A stretch of 64,000 nt of DNA from Chitinophagaceae bacterium (lineage in GTDB: Bacteria; Bacteroidota; Bacteroidia; Chitinophagales; Chitinophagaceae). Made by a program: the position numbers and the translations under genes. Location: NCBI GenBank assembly GCA_027489035.1, contig JAIYAN010000021.1, positions 248,001 to 312,000 of the forward strand, given 5' to 3'. Positions 56,793-64,000 of the stretch are shown in pieces. The notes beneath the pieces were generated by a model. It made no database searches, was not told the origin of the DNA, and saw only the letters and a program-made list of their open reading frames with translations. Positions within the stretch are counted from its first letter, which is position 1; each line of letters opens with the position of its first letter.

Positions 56793-59420
56793 ATGATGAC
56801 GGCATCTGAAATTAGGCAACATTTTCTGGATTTCTTTCAATCAAAAGAACATAAAATTGTTCCATCAGCACCTATTGTTGTTAAAAACGATCCTACACTT
56901 TTGTTCACCAATGCTGGGATGAATCAGTTCAAAGACTATTTTCTTGGAAATAAAACAGCACCTTATTTACGCATTGCAGATACGCAGAAATGTTTGCGTG
57001 TGAGTGGAAAACACAACGATTTAGAAGAAGTTGGTGTGGATACCTATCACCATACCATGTTTGAAATGTTGGGCAATTGGAGCTTTGGCGATTATTTTAA
57101 ACCAGAAGCAATTGCTTGGAGTTGGGAGCTATTAACTGAAGTATACAAATTAGATAAAGACAGATTATACGTTACGGTTTTTGAAGGAGATCCTAAAGAG
57201 AACATTCCTTCATCCTCAATTGCATTGGAAGAATGGAAAAAACTAGTACCTGAAGACAGAATCATTTACGGAAATAAAAAAGATAATTTTTGGGAAATGG
57301 GCGACACTGGCCCTTGTGGACCATGTACTGAAATTCATGTGGACTGCAGATCAGAAGAAGAAAGAATGAAAATACCTGGAAGAACATTGGTGAATAAAGA
57401 TCATCCTCAGGTAATTGAAATATGGAACAACGTATTCATACAATATAACCGCAAAAAAGATGGCACATTAGAACCTTTAAGTTCTAAGCATGTAGATACC
57501 GGAATGGGATTTGAAAGATTGGTTAGAGTAATTCAAAACAAACAAAGCAATTACGATACAGATGTATTTAGCGGCACAATAAAAGCAACTGAAAACATTA
57601 CAGGCAAGACATATCAAGCAAAAGATGATAAAGAAAGTATTGCATTTCGTGTACTTGCAGACCATATTAGAGCAATATCTTTTACAATAGCCGATGGGCA
57701 GCTTCCTTCGAATACGGGTGCTGGTTATGTAATTCGTAGAATTTTAAGAAGGGCTGTTCGTTATTATTATTCTTATTTGGATTACAAACAACCATTATTA
57801 TTTCAACTGCTTCCAATGATTGCAACTCAATTCGAAAATGTGTTTCCAGAATTGAAAAAGCAAGAAGAATTTGTTGGAAAAGTAATCAAAGAAGAAGAAG
57901 AAGCATTTTTAAGAACACTTGAAAAAGGATTGAAAAAAATGGACACCGTTATAATTCAATCTGCATCTACAAAAACCATTAGCGGTGCTGATGCTTTTGA
58001 ATTATTGGACACTTATGGATTTCCAATTGACTTAACGATTTTAATCGCTCAAGAAAACAACATGCAAGTTGATGAGCAAGGATTTGAAAGTGAAATGAAA
58101 ATTCAAAAAGACAGAAGTCGCGCTGCAACTGCATTAGATACTGAAGATTGGCAAATCATCAACGAAGGAAATAGCGAAGGATTTGTCGGATATGACACAC
58201 TTGAAACAACAACAAAAATTTTAAGAACAAGAAAAGTATCTGGAAAAGGAAAAGAACAGTTTCAAATTGTGTTGGCAAAAACGCCATTTTATGCCGAAAG
58301 TGGCGGACAAGTTGGTGATACCGGTTCTTTATCAGTGAGTGGACAAGTGATTGATATTGTTGACACTAAAAAAGAAAACGATTTAATCATTCATTTTACA
58401 GAACAAATTCCTGCTGAATTAAATGGTGAGGTTAATGCAAAAGTAGATGCTTCAAGAAGAAAGAACATTTCAATCCATCATAGCGTAACACACCTTATGC
58501 ACGCAGCTTTGCAACAAGTTCTTGGCAATCATGTGGCGCAAAAAGGGAGTTTGGTAAATGATCAACAATTGCGTTTTGATTTTTCGCATTTTGCAAAAGT
58601 TACCGATGAAGAATTACAAAAAGTGGAGAAAATTGTAAACGAGAAAATTAGAGAAAATGTAGCCGTTGTAATAAAATCAATGCATAAAGACGAAGCGATT
58701 GCTTTGGGCGCGATGGCATTGTTTGGTGAGAAATATGGCGATACTGTTCGTGTAGTAATTATGGACCCTGCATACTCTATTGAATTGTGTGGAGGAACGC
58801 ATGTTGGCTTTACAGGTGAAATTGGATATTTTAAAATCAAAACCGAAACAGCAGTTGCCGCAGGTGTTAGAAGAATAGAAGCTGTTTCTGGTTCAGCTGC
58901 TGAGCAAATTATTCAAGACCAATCCAATGAGTTGAGCTTGATAAAGGAAATTTTAAAAAATCCAAAAGACATACAAAAAGCAATTGAAGGTTTGCTTGCT
59001 GAAAACAGTACGCTTTCAAAAAGAATCGAATCACTTGAAGCGCGTCAGTTGGTTGGCATCAGAAATGAATTATTGCAAAAAGATGTTATCATAAACAATG
59101 TAAGTTTTATTGGTGAAATTGTAGAAGTGCCTAGCGCAGATGCTTTAAAAAAATTATGTGCAGATGTAAAACACCATTTACATGATCATTTTATTGTGCT
59201 TTGTAGCAACATCGGTGGGAAAGCTAATGTTGCAGTTGGTATCAGTGAAACTGTAATTGCAGCCAAAAATCTAGATGCAAATAAAATAATCAAAGAAATC
59301 GTAGGTCCAATGATTGTAGGCGGTGGAGGCGGACAAAAAACATTGGCAGCAGCTGGCGGACAAGACGTGTCTAAATTTGCTGATATAATAGAAACGCTAA
59401 AACAAAAACTAAACAGCTAA
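56793..59420 (+). CDS. alaS: Alanyl-tRNA synthetase
   Basis: An 875-residue AlaRS: class II catalytic domain (DPTLLFTNAGMNQFKDYFLG, then GDTGPCGPCTEI), tRNA-recognition helices, the editing domain with zinc/editing ligands HHSVTHLMHAAL and CGGTHV, and the C-terminal oligomerisation domain ending with IVGGGGGGQKTLAAAGGQD. ATG at 56793 or 56796 is the start; the 20 codons before it lie across the predicted promoter. Followed by a strong terminator. Confidence 0.97.
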   Translation: MMTASEIRQHFLDFFQSKEHKIVPSAPIVVKNDPTLLFTNAGMNQFKDYFLGNKTAPYLRIADTQKCLRVSGKHNDLEEVGVDTYHHTMFEMLGNWSFGDYFKPEAIAWSWELLTEVYKLDKDRLYVTVFEGDPKENIPSSSIALEEWKKLVPEDRIIYGNKKDNFWEMGDTGPCGPCTEIHVDCRSEEERMKIPGRTLVNKDHPQVIEIWNNVFIQYNRKKDGTLEPLSSKHVDTGMGFERLVRVIQNKQSNYDTDVFSGTIKATENITGKTYQAKDDKESIAFRVLADHIRAISFTIADGQLPSNTGAGYVIRRILRRAVRYYYSYLDYKQPLLFQLLPMIATQFENVFPELKKQEEFVGKVIKEEEEAFLRTLEKGLKKMDTVIIQSASTKTISGADAFELLDTYGFPIDLTILIAQENNMQVDEQGFESEMKIQKDRSRAATALDTEDWQIINEGNSEGFVGYDTLETTTKILRTRKVSGKGKEQFQIVLAKTPFYAESGGQVGDTGSLSVSGQVIDIVDTKKENDLIIHFTEQIPAELNGEVNAKVDASRRKNISIHHSVTHLMHAALQQVLGNHVAQKGSLVNDQQLRFDFSHFAKVTDEELQKVEKIVNEKIRENVAVVIKSMHKDEAIALGAMALFGEKYGDTVRVVIMDPAYSIELCGGTHVGFTGEIGYFKIKTETAVAAGVRRIEAVSGSAAEQIIQDQSNELSLIKEILKNPKDIQKAIEGLLAENSTLSKRIESLEARQLVGIRNELLQKDVIINNVSFIGEIVEVPSADALKKLCADVKHHLHDHFIVLCSNIGGKANVAVGISETVIAAKNLDANKIIKEIVGPMIVGGGGGQKTLAAAGGQDVSKFADIIETLKQKLNS

Positions 59421-59444
59421 TTCAAAATATTGTTTTTTAAAACA

Positions 59445-59480
59445 AAAATCCGATTAGAAATTCTAATCGGATTTTTTTTA
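59445..59480 (+). terminator. Intrinsic terminator of alaS
   Basis: A perfect 13-bp inverted repeat (AATCCGATTAGAA and its complement, one central base) is followed by a T-run; AAAAA precedes it. It lies about 25 bases after the alaS stop codon and could work in both directions. Confidence 0.85.
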
Positions 59481-59535
59481 TGGCTTCAGTTGAATACTTA
59501 AATATCGATTTTGTTTTTTAGGATATTGAAGCCAT

Positions 59536-59673
59536 GGTTTTTTTCATTGGATTGGATGTTTTGGTTTTCTTAGGATAATCTTGGTTTTTTCATTGGTTTG
59601 GACATGTTGGTTTTCTTAGGATAAATTGGTTTTTTTCATTGGTTTGGATGATTTTGGTTTTTTTAAGGCTATT
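59536..59673. repeat. Three tandem 45-47-bp repeats downstream of alaS
   Basis: Units begin at 59536, 59583 and 59628, each a G/T-rich block with CATTGG and TTTTGGTTTTC. On the minus strand each unit holds a micro-ORF starting ATGAAAAAA and ending TCCTAA (peptides MKKTNLS, MKKPRLS and MKKTMASIS). These are different from the 18-bp family. The rest of the 59421-59957 spacer is terminator, poly-AT sequence and the mixed repeat at 59815; no gene is supported. Confidence 0.75.
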
Positions 59674-59814
59674 GGATTTTGTTGTTTTGGATATCTGATA
59701 CAAACATAACACCCTTATGATTGTCATCATAGATATTTACAAAACCGTTTTAAAAATCAAGTATTTTATGGAGAATTACATACGTAGGTATACTTAGCCC
59801 ACGCTCAAGAAGCA

Positions 59815-59957
59815 AATGTTTGGGGTTTGTGGTTTGGAGTTTGGAGTTTGGCAGCCCCCTCAATCCCCCAAGGGGGAAGCTGTCCAACCTTTTGAACATT
59901 TTGTAAGGGTTGAATATGCCAAAGTAAGGGTTAAATATATTCAACCCCTACGACCTC
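59815..59957. repeat. Mixed dispersed-repeat block (GTTTGGAGTTTGG, G5/C5 hairpin, AAGGGTTGAA half-sites)
   Basis: The block begins with G/T-rich GTTTGGAGTTTGG units. A C-run/G-run hairpin follows at 59864-59877 (TCCCCC AA GGGGGA). Then come two AAGGGTTGAA-like half-sites and an inverted TTCAACCCCTAC at about 59939-59951, echoing the palindrome at 23630. It lies just after the end of the convergent HMCES-like gene. Confidence 0.7.
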
Positions 59958-60677
59958 TTAAACTTCTTCCAACTCCGGATATTTACACATTTCCAAAACC
60001 TCTGGTACATTACTATTGTCAACCCTGGAAGTTATAAGCTTACTGATGGTATGATATGCCATTTCTGAATCAGAAAAAGGTTTAAAAAACTGTTGGATAT
60101 CCTTAGGCATAAGATTATTATCTAGCCAATGGTCGTAAGTATTCGAAGATATTATTACAGGCATTCGTTTCTTTGAATTATGAATCTTTTCCATCATTGG
60201 ATTTGCATCCGTTGTAAGTATTGAGAAGGTTTGAATCAACTCGCCGGTAAATCGATCTGTCCAGTTTGCATATATCCCACCAAAACAAAACATTTCTTTG
60301 TTTTTCATGAAAATAAAATGCGGATATTTTTTCTTGTCAAATTCTCGCCATTCAAAAAAACCATCAGCAGGAATCAAGCATCTATTGTATTTTATGCCCG
60401 ACCTGAATGAAGGTTTCTCAAATGCTGTTTCGGAGCGTGCATTTAATGTTTGTGCTTTTAATTTATCTGCATCTACTTTTGATTTCACCCAAGAAGGAAT
60501 TAAACCCCAATTGAACAATTGCACATATTTCGGATCAGCTTGTGTAATCACGGGCATTTGCAAAAAACTAAACCCTGAAGCATGATAAACAGGTTGCCAT
60601 TCTTGGCCTTCCCAATGCACACGAAGATTATCTTCGATTGTAGCCATTTTTTGTGTAATAGAATAATGAAAGCACAT
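59958..60677 (-). CDS. SOS response-associated peptidase (YedK/HMCES family)
   Basis: A 239-residue SRAP domain protein. The catalytic Cys2 is exposed after Met removal (MCFHYSITQ), with further conserved NARSETAFEKPSFR, CLIPADGFFEW and KKRMPVII motifs. It forms a thiazolidine crosslink to abasic sites in single-stranded DNA, shielding them during replication. A TACTTTTG promoter element ends four bases before the ATG, predicting a leaderless mRNA. It is flanked on both sides by dispersed repeats. Confidence 0.92.
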   Translation of the reverse strand: MCFHYSITQKMATIEDNLRVHWEGQEWQPVYHASGFSFLQMPVITQADPKYVQLFNWGLIPSWVKSKVDADKLKAQTLNARSETAFEKPSFRSGIKYNRCLIPADGFFEWREFDKKKYPHFIFMKNKEMFCFGGIYANWTDRFTGELIQTFSILTTDANPMMEKIHNSKKRMPVIISSNTYDHWLDNNLMPKDIQQFFKPFSDSEMAYHTISKLITSRVDNSNVPEVLEMCKYPELEEV

Positions 60678-60681
60678 GGTG

Positions 60682-60689
60682 CAAAAGTA
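60682..60689 (-). promoter_or_regulatory. Predicted -7 element (TACTTTTG) of the HMCES-like gene
   Basis: On the minus strand TACTTTTG matches TAnnTTTG and ends four bases before the ATG at 60677, so a leaderless transcript is expected. Confidence 0.45.
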
Positions 60690-60727
60690 AATATTTAAAG
60701 AAAGTAAAACGAATAAGATGTTGGGCG

Positions 60728-60905
60728 AAAAGATGTTTTTGAGGTTTTTGAAGTTTTAGATGTTTATGAAGTTGGGTTTAAAGATTTTCAACCCTTACAA
60801 GAGGTTTTTGAGGTTTTTGAGGTTTGTTCCAACACCAAACACCAAACGACAAACTGTAAACTCCAAACACCAAACGCCAAACTATAAACAACAAACCACA
60901 AACAT
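60728..60905. repeat. Dispersed repeat block with GTTTTTGAG and CCAAAC units
   Basis: The left half contains GTTTTTGAG units (60734-60750 and 60794-60822) and an AAGATTTTCAACCCTTAC half-site at 60781-60798, the same components as the element upstream of atpB. The right half has CACCAAACACCAAACG-type units, the inverse of the GTTTGG units at 59820. No gene is supported in this spacer. Confidence 0.75.
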
Positions 60906-60943
60906 CTATTTTTTTATCTACTTTTACACGTACAAATTCTACA

Positions 60944-62389
60944 ATGGAAAATATCATATCGGCTATAAAATCACTTTGGCTACAATTTAATTCTGAAGCA
61001 ATATCTCGTATCGAAAATATCCCACAAAGTGGAAGCGATAGAAGCTATTTTAGAATATACTGCGAAAGCGATAAAACATATATTGCTACATGTAGCAACA
61101 ATACCAAAGAAAACGATACCTTCATTTATTTTAGCAAACATTTCAAAAATACTGGTGCGCCTGTACCAGAGATATTAATCATAAACGAAGATAAAACCAT
61201 TTACATTCAAGAAGATTTTGGTGATTTAAATTTGCTGAATGTTTTAGAAGAAAAAGGATATACACAAGAAGTATATAATCTTTTTAAAAAATCGCTGAAA
61301 GCGCTGTCAAATCTGCAAATTAATGGAGATAAAAATCTAGATTACAGCAAATGCATTACCAGCAAAGTGTTTGGGCAACAAGCCATTTTTAGTGATCTTT
61401 TGTATTTTAAATACTATTTCCTCGACACCTTAAAAATTCCATACGATAAAGAGAAATTAATTGACGATTTTGAAGCCATCAGCAATTATTTGGCACATGC
61501 TGATTATTCGCATTTCATGTTTCGCGATTTTCAAAGCAGAAACATTATGGTAAAAAATAGCGAAGTTTATTTCATCGATTTCCAAGGTGGAATGAAGGGC
61601 GCGCTACAATATGATGTAGCTTCTTTGTTGTGGCAAGCAAAAGCCAATTTGAGTGATGAATGGAAAGATAGCTTGTTGCAATATTATATGGATTGTGTAG
61701 ATGAACAATTTGAAACTTCATTGGATAGAACATCTTTTGTAAATCAATACAATGGTTATGTGTTGATACGACTGTTGCAGGTATTGGGCGCTTATGGGTT
61801 TAGGGGATTGTTTGAACGCAAAGCCCATTTTTTAACCAGTATTCCATTTGCCTTACAAAATTTAAAACACTTTTTACAGCACAAAAAAATAGGCATTCAT
61901 TTTCCAGAGTTTGAGCAATTACTCGAAAAAATAGTAAGTGATAAAATCATTCAACAATTTGAAAATATCAAAGCAAATAAGGAAACTCCTTTGACTGTAA
62001 AAGTTCAAAGCTTTTCTTATTTAAAAAATGGATATCCAAAAGATGAAACTAAAAATGGTGGTGGATATGTATTCGATTGCAGAGGCATTTTAAATCCAGG
62101 TAGAATAGATGAATATAAAAAGCAATCAGGACAAGATAAGCCAGTAAAAGATTATTTGGAACAACAAACGTTGATGCCAAAATTTTTAAATAGCATTTAC
62201 GATATAATAGACATAACCGTTGAAGACTATATCAAACGCGGTTTTGAAAGTTTAGAAATAAATTTTGGATGCACGGGTGGACAACACAGAAGCGTATACG
62301 CTGCAGAAGCTGTGGTAAGACATTTGAAAAATAAATTTGGCGTAAAGACAACACTACAACATTTGAATAACGAAAACTGGGTAAAATGA
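60944..62389 (+). CDS. AmgK-like sugar kinase fused to a RapZ C-terminal domain
   Basis: A 481-residue two-domain protein. Residues 1-335 are an aminoglycoside-phosphotransferase-fold kinase with catalytic D195 and N200 in FRDFQSRNIMV and metal Asp D212 in FIDFQGG, resembling AmgK, the anomeric MurNAc/GlcNAc kinase. Residues about 349-475 match the C-terminal domain of RapZ, with VFDCRGILNPGR, SGQDKPVKDYL and the signature CTGGQHRS at 443-450; in E. coli this domain binds glucosamine-6-phosphate. The RapZ N-terminal P-loop domain is absent. The gene overlaps the MurU-like gene by four bases, so the pair probably runs a sensor-linked cell-wall sugar salvage route; the regulatory part is inference. 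Confidence 0.85.
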   Translation: MENIISAIKSLWLQFNSEAISRIENIPQSGSDRSYFRIYCESDKTYIATCSNNTKENDTFIYFSKHFKNTGAPVPEILIINEDKTIYIQEDFGDLNLLNVLEEKGYTQEVYNLFKKSLKALSNLQINGDKNLDYSKCITSKVFGQQAIFSDLLYFKYYFLDTLKIPYDKEKLIDDFEAISNYLAHADYSHFMFRDFQSRNIMVKNSEVYFIDFQGGMKGALQYDVASLLWQAKANLSDEWKDSLLQYYMDCVDEQFETSLDRTSFVNQYNGYVLIRLLQVLGAYGFRGLFERKAHFLTSIPFALQNLKHFLQHKKIGIHFPEFEQLLEKIVSDKIIQQFENIKANKETPLTVKVQSFSYLKNGYPKDETKNGGGYVFDCRGILNPGRIDEYKKQSGQDKPVKDYLEQQTLMPKFLNSIYDIIDITVEDYIKRGFESLEINFGCTGGQHRSVYAAEAVVRHLKNKFGVKTTLQHLNNENWVK

Positions 62390-63105
62390 AAGCAATGATT
62401 TTCGCTGCCGGATTAGGCACTAGATTCAAACCTTGGACAGATTCAAATCCTAAAGCGCTTGCTATCATAAATGGAAAATCTTTGTTGCAAAGGAATATAG
62501 AATACCTCCAAAAATATGGCATTACAGATGTGGTGGTTAATGTTCATCATTTTGCAGATAAAATCATAGATACCATATTAGCAAACAATGGCTGGGGAAG
62601 CAATATAACCATCAGCGATGAACGAAATGAAGTTTTGGAAACTGGTGGAGGACTTTTAAAAGCCCAGTCATTTCTTCAAAATGAAGATCCCTTCATTACA
62701 TTAAATGCAGATATTTTAACCGACTTTCCAATAGATGAACTTGTGCATTTTCATCAACAAAAAGAGGCGTTGATTTCTTTTGGTGTTTCAAACAGAAAAA
62801 CAACAAGAAATTTTTTATTTGATTCAAACAATCAACTTTGTGGCTGGGAAAACAATGCTACAGGTGAACAAATCATATCTATTCAAAATAGAGTATTGCA
62901 TCCATTAGCATATAGTTGTGTAGCGATTTTCGAACCCACTGTTTTTGAGAAAATACCACAACGAGGAAAATTTTCATTAACAGAAACTTATTTAAGTATA
63001 GCCGAAAAAAATCTTATTGTAGGATTTGAACATAACAAAAACCGATGGATTGATGTAGGAAAACCGGAAAGTGTGGAGGTAGCCGAAGAAATGTTTGGAG
63101 AGTAA
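62386..63105 (+). CDS. MurU-like sugar-1-phosphate nucleotidyltransferase
   Basis: A 239-residue nucleotidyltransferase with the N-terminal signature FAAGLGTRFKPWTDSNPKAL, NADIL at the metal-binding Asp, and the final WIDVGKPES. Size and sequence best fit MurU, which makes UDP-MurNAc from MurNAc-1-phosphate, bypassing de novo UDP-MurNAc synthesis and MurA. The ATGA overlap with the kinase gene implies translational coupling and a shared pathway. GlcNAc-1-phosphate or mannose-1-phosphate as substrate cannot be excluded. Confidence 0.83.
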   Translation: MKAMIFAAGLGTRFKPWTDSNPKALAIINGKSLLQRNIEYLQKYGITDVVVNVHHFADKIIDTILANNGWGSNITISDERNEVLETGGGLLKAQSFLQNEDPFITLNADILTDFPIDELVHFHQQKEALISFGVSNRKTTRNFLFDSNNQLCGWENNATGEQIISIQNRVLHPLAYSCVAIFEPTVFEKIPQRGKFSLTETYLSIAEKNLIVGFEHNKNRWIDVGKPESVEVAEEMFGE

Positions 63106-63107
63106 TA

Positions 63108-63124
63108 CTTCCCCCAGGGGGAAG
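63108..63124. repeat. GC-rich 17-bp palindrome after the MurU-like gene
   Basis: CTTCCCCC and GGGGGAAG flank a single A three bases after the stop codon. No T-run follows, so it is not a normal terminator; it resembles the CCCCC/GGGGG hairpin at 59864. Confidence 0.75.
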
Positions 63125-63126
63125 AT

Positions 63127-63187
63127 TTGACACTAAGGCACGAAGTTTTTTGACACGAAGGCACAAAGGCACAAAGACACGAAGTAT
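63127..63187. repeat. GACACGAAGGCACAAAG short direct repeats
   Basis: Several degenerate copies of GGCACAAAG and GACACGAAG follow each other in this spacer. They are a different motif from the 18-bp and 9-bp families. No coding signal is present. Confidence 0.7.
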
Positions 63188-63215
63188 TTTTGAAATAAAT
63201 GATGCTAATAAATGG

Positions 63216-63286
63216 AAAATTCTTCCAACCTTAAACCCTTAAACTATTAAACCAGCGAAGTGAATTAAACCTAATGTCTTCTAGCA
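63216..63286. repeat. 18-bp-family repeat copy near the right edge
   Basis: TTCCAACCTTAAACCCTTAAAC and AACCAGCGAAGTGAATTAAACC are inverted members of the 12179 family, and the run ends in TCTTCTAGCATC, as does the 30123 block. It abuts the 3' end of the outer-membrane protein gene. Confidence 0.75.
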
Positions 63287-63287
63287 T

Positions 63288-64000
63288 CTACTCCTTCGCT
63301 TCCGACGGTGCTTCAAAACCATTCTTCTTTTCTTCTTTCGGTTTTAATCCAAAATTGTATCTAAACGTAATGCCGATTTTTCGAGTGTCGTTTATACGCT
63401 TACCATTTATATTTTGATTGTTTCTATCAAATTGAAATACTACACGATTAGTTTGTAATACATCGTTTATAGAAAGAATAAGGTTCGCTTTTCTTTTTAG
63501 CATTGATTTATTTGCAGACACAACCATCCCTCCAAAAGTATTCAACTCATAAAAATTTTGCAACCCTTTTGAACGTAAAAAACCTTGCAAATTGCAGGTA
63601 AATGATTTTGTGAATTTATATTCATGGAATGTAAAAAATGTAAAACTGCCACGATTGTAATTAAATATTTGATTTTGAAAGAAACCGCGATACTCGTTAT
63701 AATTATATAAGCCACCAATGTAAAAAAAGTATTTTCCTCCCGGAGGAATTCCACCAACCAATCTACAATACATCTCTTTATTCTTTCCTAAATTATCAAA
63801 TGTTCGAAATGCAATTTTTGTTGACTCATCTTGATAAATCACACTTGAAAAAATATCTTTTGTGTAATTAACGCCAACAGAAGCTACAGGCATATCATTA
63901 AATGTGACATTGAATTCGTAGTTGGTTGTAAACTGTGGTTTTAGTGAAGGGTTTCCAGCTTCGTATAAATATTGATCTATGAATTTTGGATAAGGATTCA
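63288..64000 (-). CDS. TonB-receptor-type outer membrane beta-barrel protein (C-terminal part)
   Basis: The frame is open to the window edge, so the N-terminal part of the gene lies beyond base 64000. The visible 236 residues show the hallmark EAGNPSLKPQFTTNYEFNV of Bacteroidota outer-membrane beta-barrel family proteins, followed by alternating strands and a GITFRYNFG near the end. The protein then has an unusual charged tail (GLKPKEEKKNGFEAPSEAKE) after the last strand. Substrate unknown. The ATG at 63893 is internal, not the true start. Confidence 0.8.
   Translation of the reverse strand, partial: NPYPKFIDQYLYEAGNPSLKPQFTTNYEFNVTFNDMPVASVGVNYTKDIFSSVIYQDESTKIAFRTFDNLGKNKEMYCRLVGGIPPGGKYFFYIGGLYNYNEYRGFFQNQIFNYNRGSFTFFTFHEYKFTKSFTCNLQGFLRSKGLQNFYELNTFGGMVVSANKSMLKRKANLILSINDVLQTNRVVFQFDRNNQNINGKRINDTRKIGITFRYNFGLKPKEEKKNGFEAPSEAKE

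Overview
The window is a 64-kb, AT-rich chromosomal segment from a member of the Bacteroidota. The lineage call rests on a GldA-type gliding ABC ATPase, a PorP/SprF type IX secretion protein next to an OmpA/PD40 protein, an incomplete TonB-receptor-type outer membrane barrel, a bacterial geranylgeranylglyceryl phosphate synthase, and repeated matches to the Bacteroidota -7 promoter element TAnnTTTG. A Chitinophagia-like organism is my guess; the sequence alone does not fix the family. I saw no rRNA, tRNA, CRISPR array, transposase or phage gene.

Layout. 1-7.5 kb, minus strand: gldA fragment, ricT/PSP1 and holB (a pair also adjacent in Firmicutes), an exported glutathione peroxidase, a beta-helix lipoprotein, comF and radA. 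7.5-11 kb, plus: a small winged-helix regulator, an ABC-2 exporter pair and a LolA-like periplasmic protein, preceded by an orphan minus-strand terminator. 11-17 kb: pdxA, an 18-bp repeat cluster, rsmA and a fused isobutyryl-CoA mutase (icmF). 17-20 kb, minus: flippase, di-heme peroxidase, ArfB. 20-24 kb: GGGP synthase and an ATP synthase block limited to a, c, b and delta. 24-30 kb: MsbA-like exporter, a large secreted protein with a possible His/Cys caspase-fold tail, and a PhoB/PhoR-type two-component pair. 30-33 kb: OmpA/PD40 and PorP/SprF. 33-47 kb, minus: a capsule/exopolysaccharide locus reading from Wza and Wzc through epimerase, glycosyltransferases, polymerase-like protein, deacetylase and initiating transferase to an aminotransferase and a PglF-like dehydratase. 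47-56 kb: birA, rsfS, ftsH, a LUD protein, a gamma-glutamylcyclotransferase-like protein, lpxH, MscS, thioredoxin-like, MerR and M23 peptidase. 56-64 kb: alaS, an HMCES/YedK-type protein, a two-gene amino-sugar recycling unit, and the 3' part of an outer-membrane barrel gene.

The most notable item is at 60,944-63,105: an AmgK-like sugar kinase fused to the C-terminal sensor domain of RapZ, overlapping a MurU-like nucleotidyltransferase. This suggests cell-wall sugar salvage with a built-in amino-sugar-phosphate sensor. Other points are an intergenic repeat family (18-bp GGTTTAA units, 9-bp GTTTTTGAG units and a 32-bp perfect palindrome) shared by at least five loci, several promoters placed so close to start codons that leaderless mRNAs are expected, and the split ATP synthase operon.
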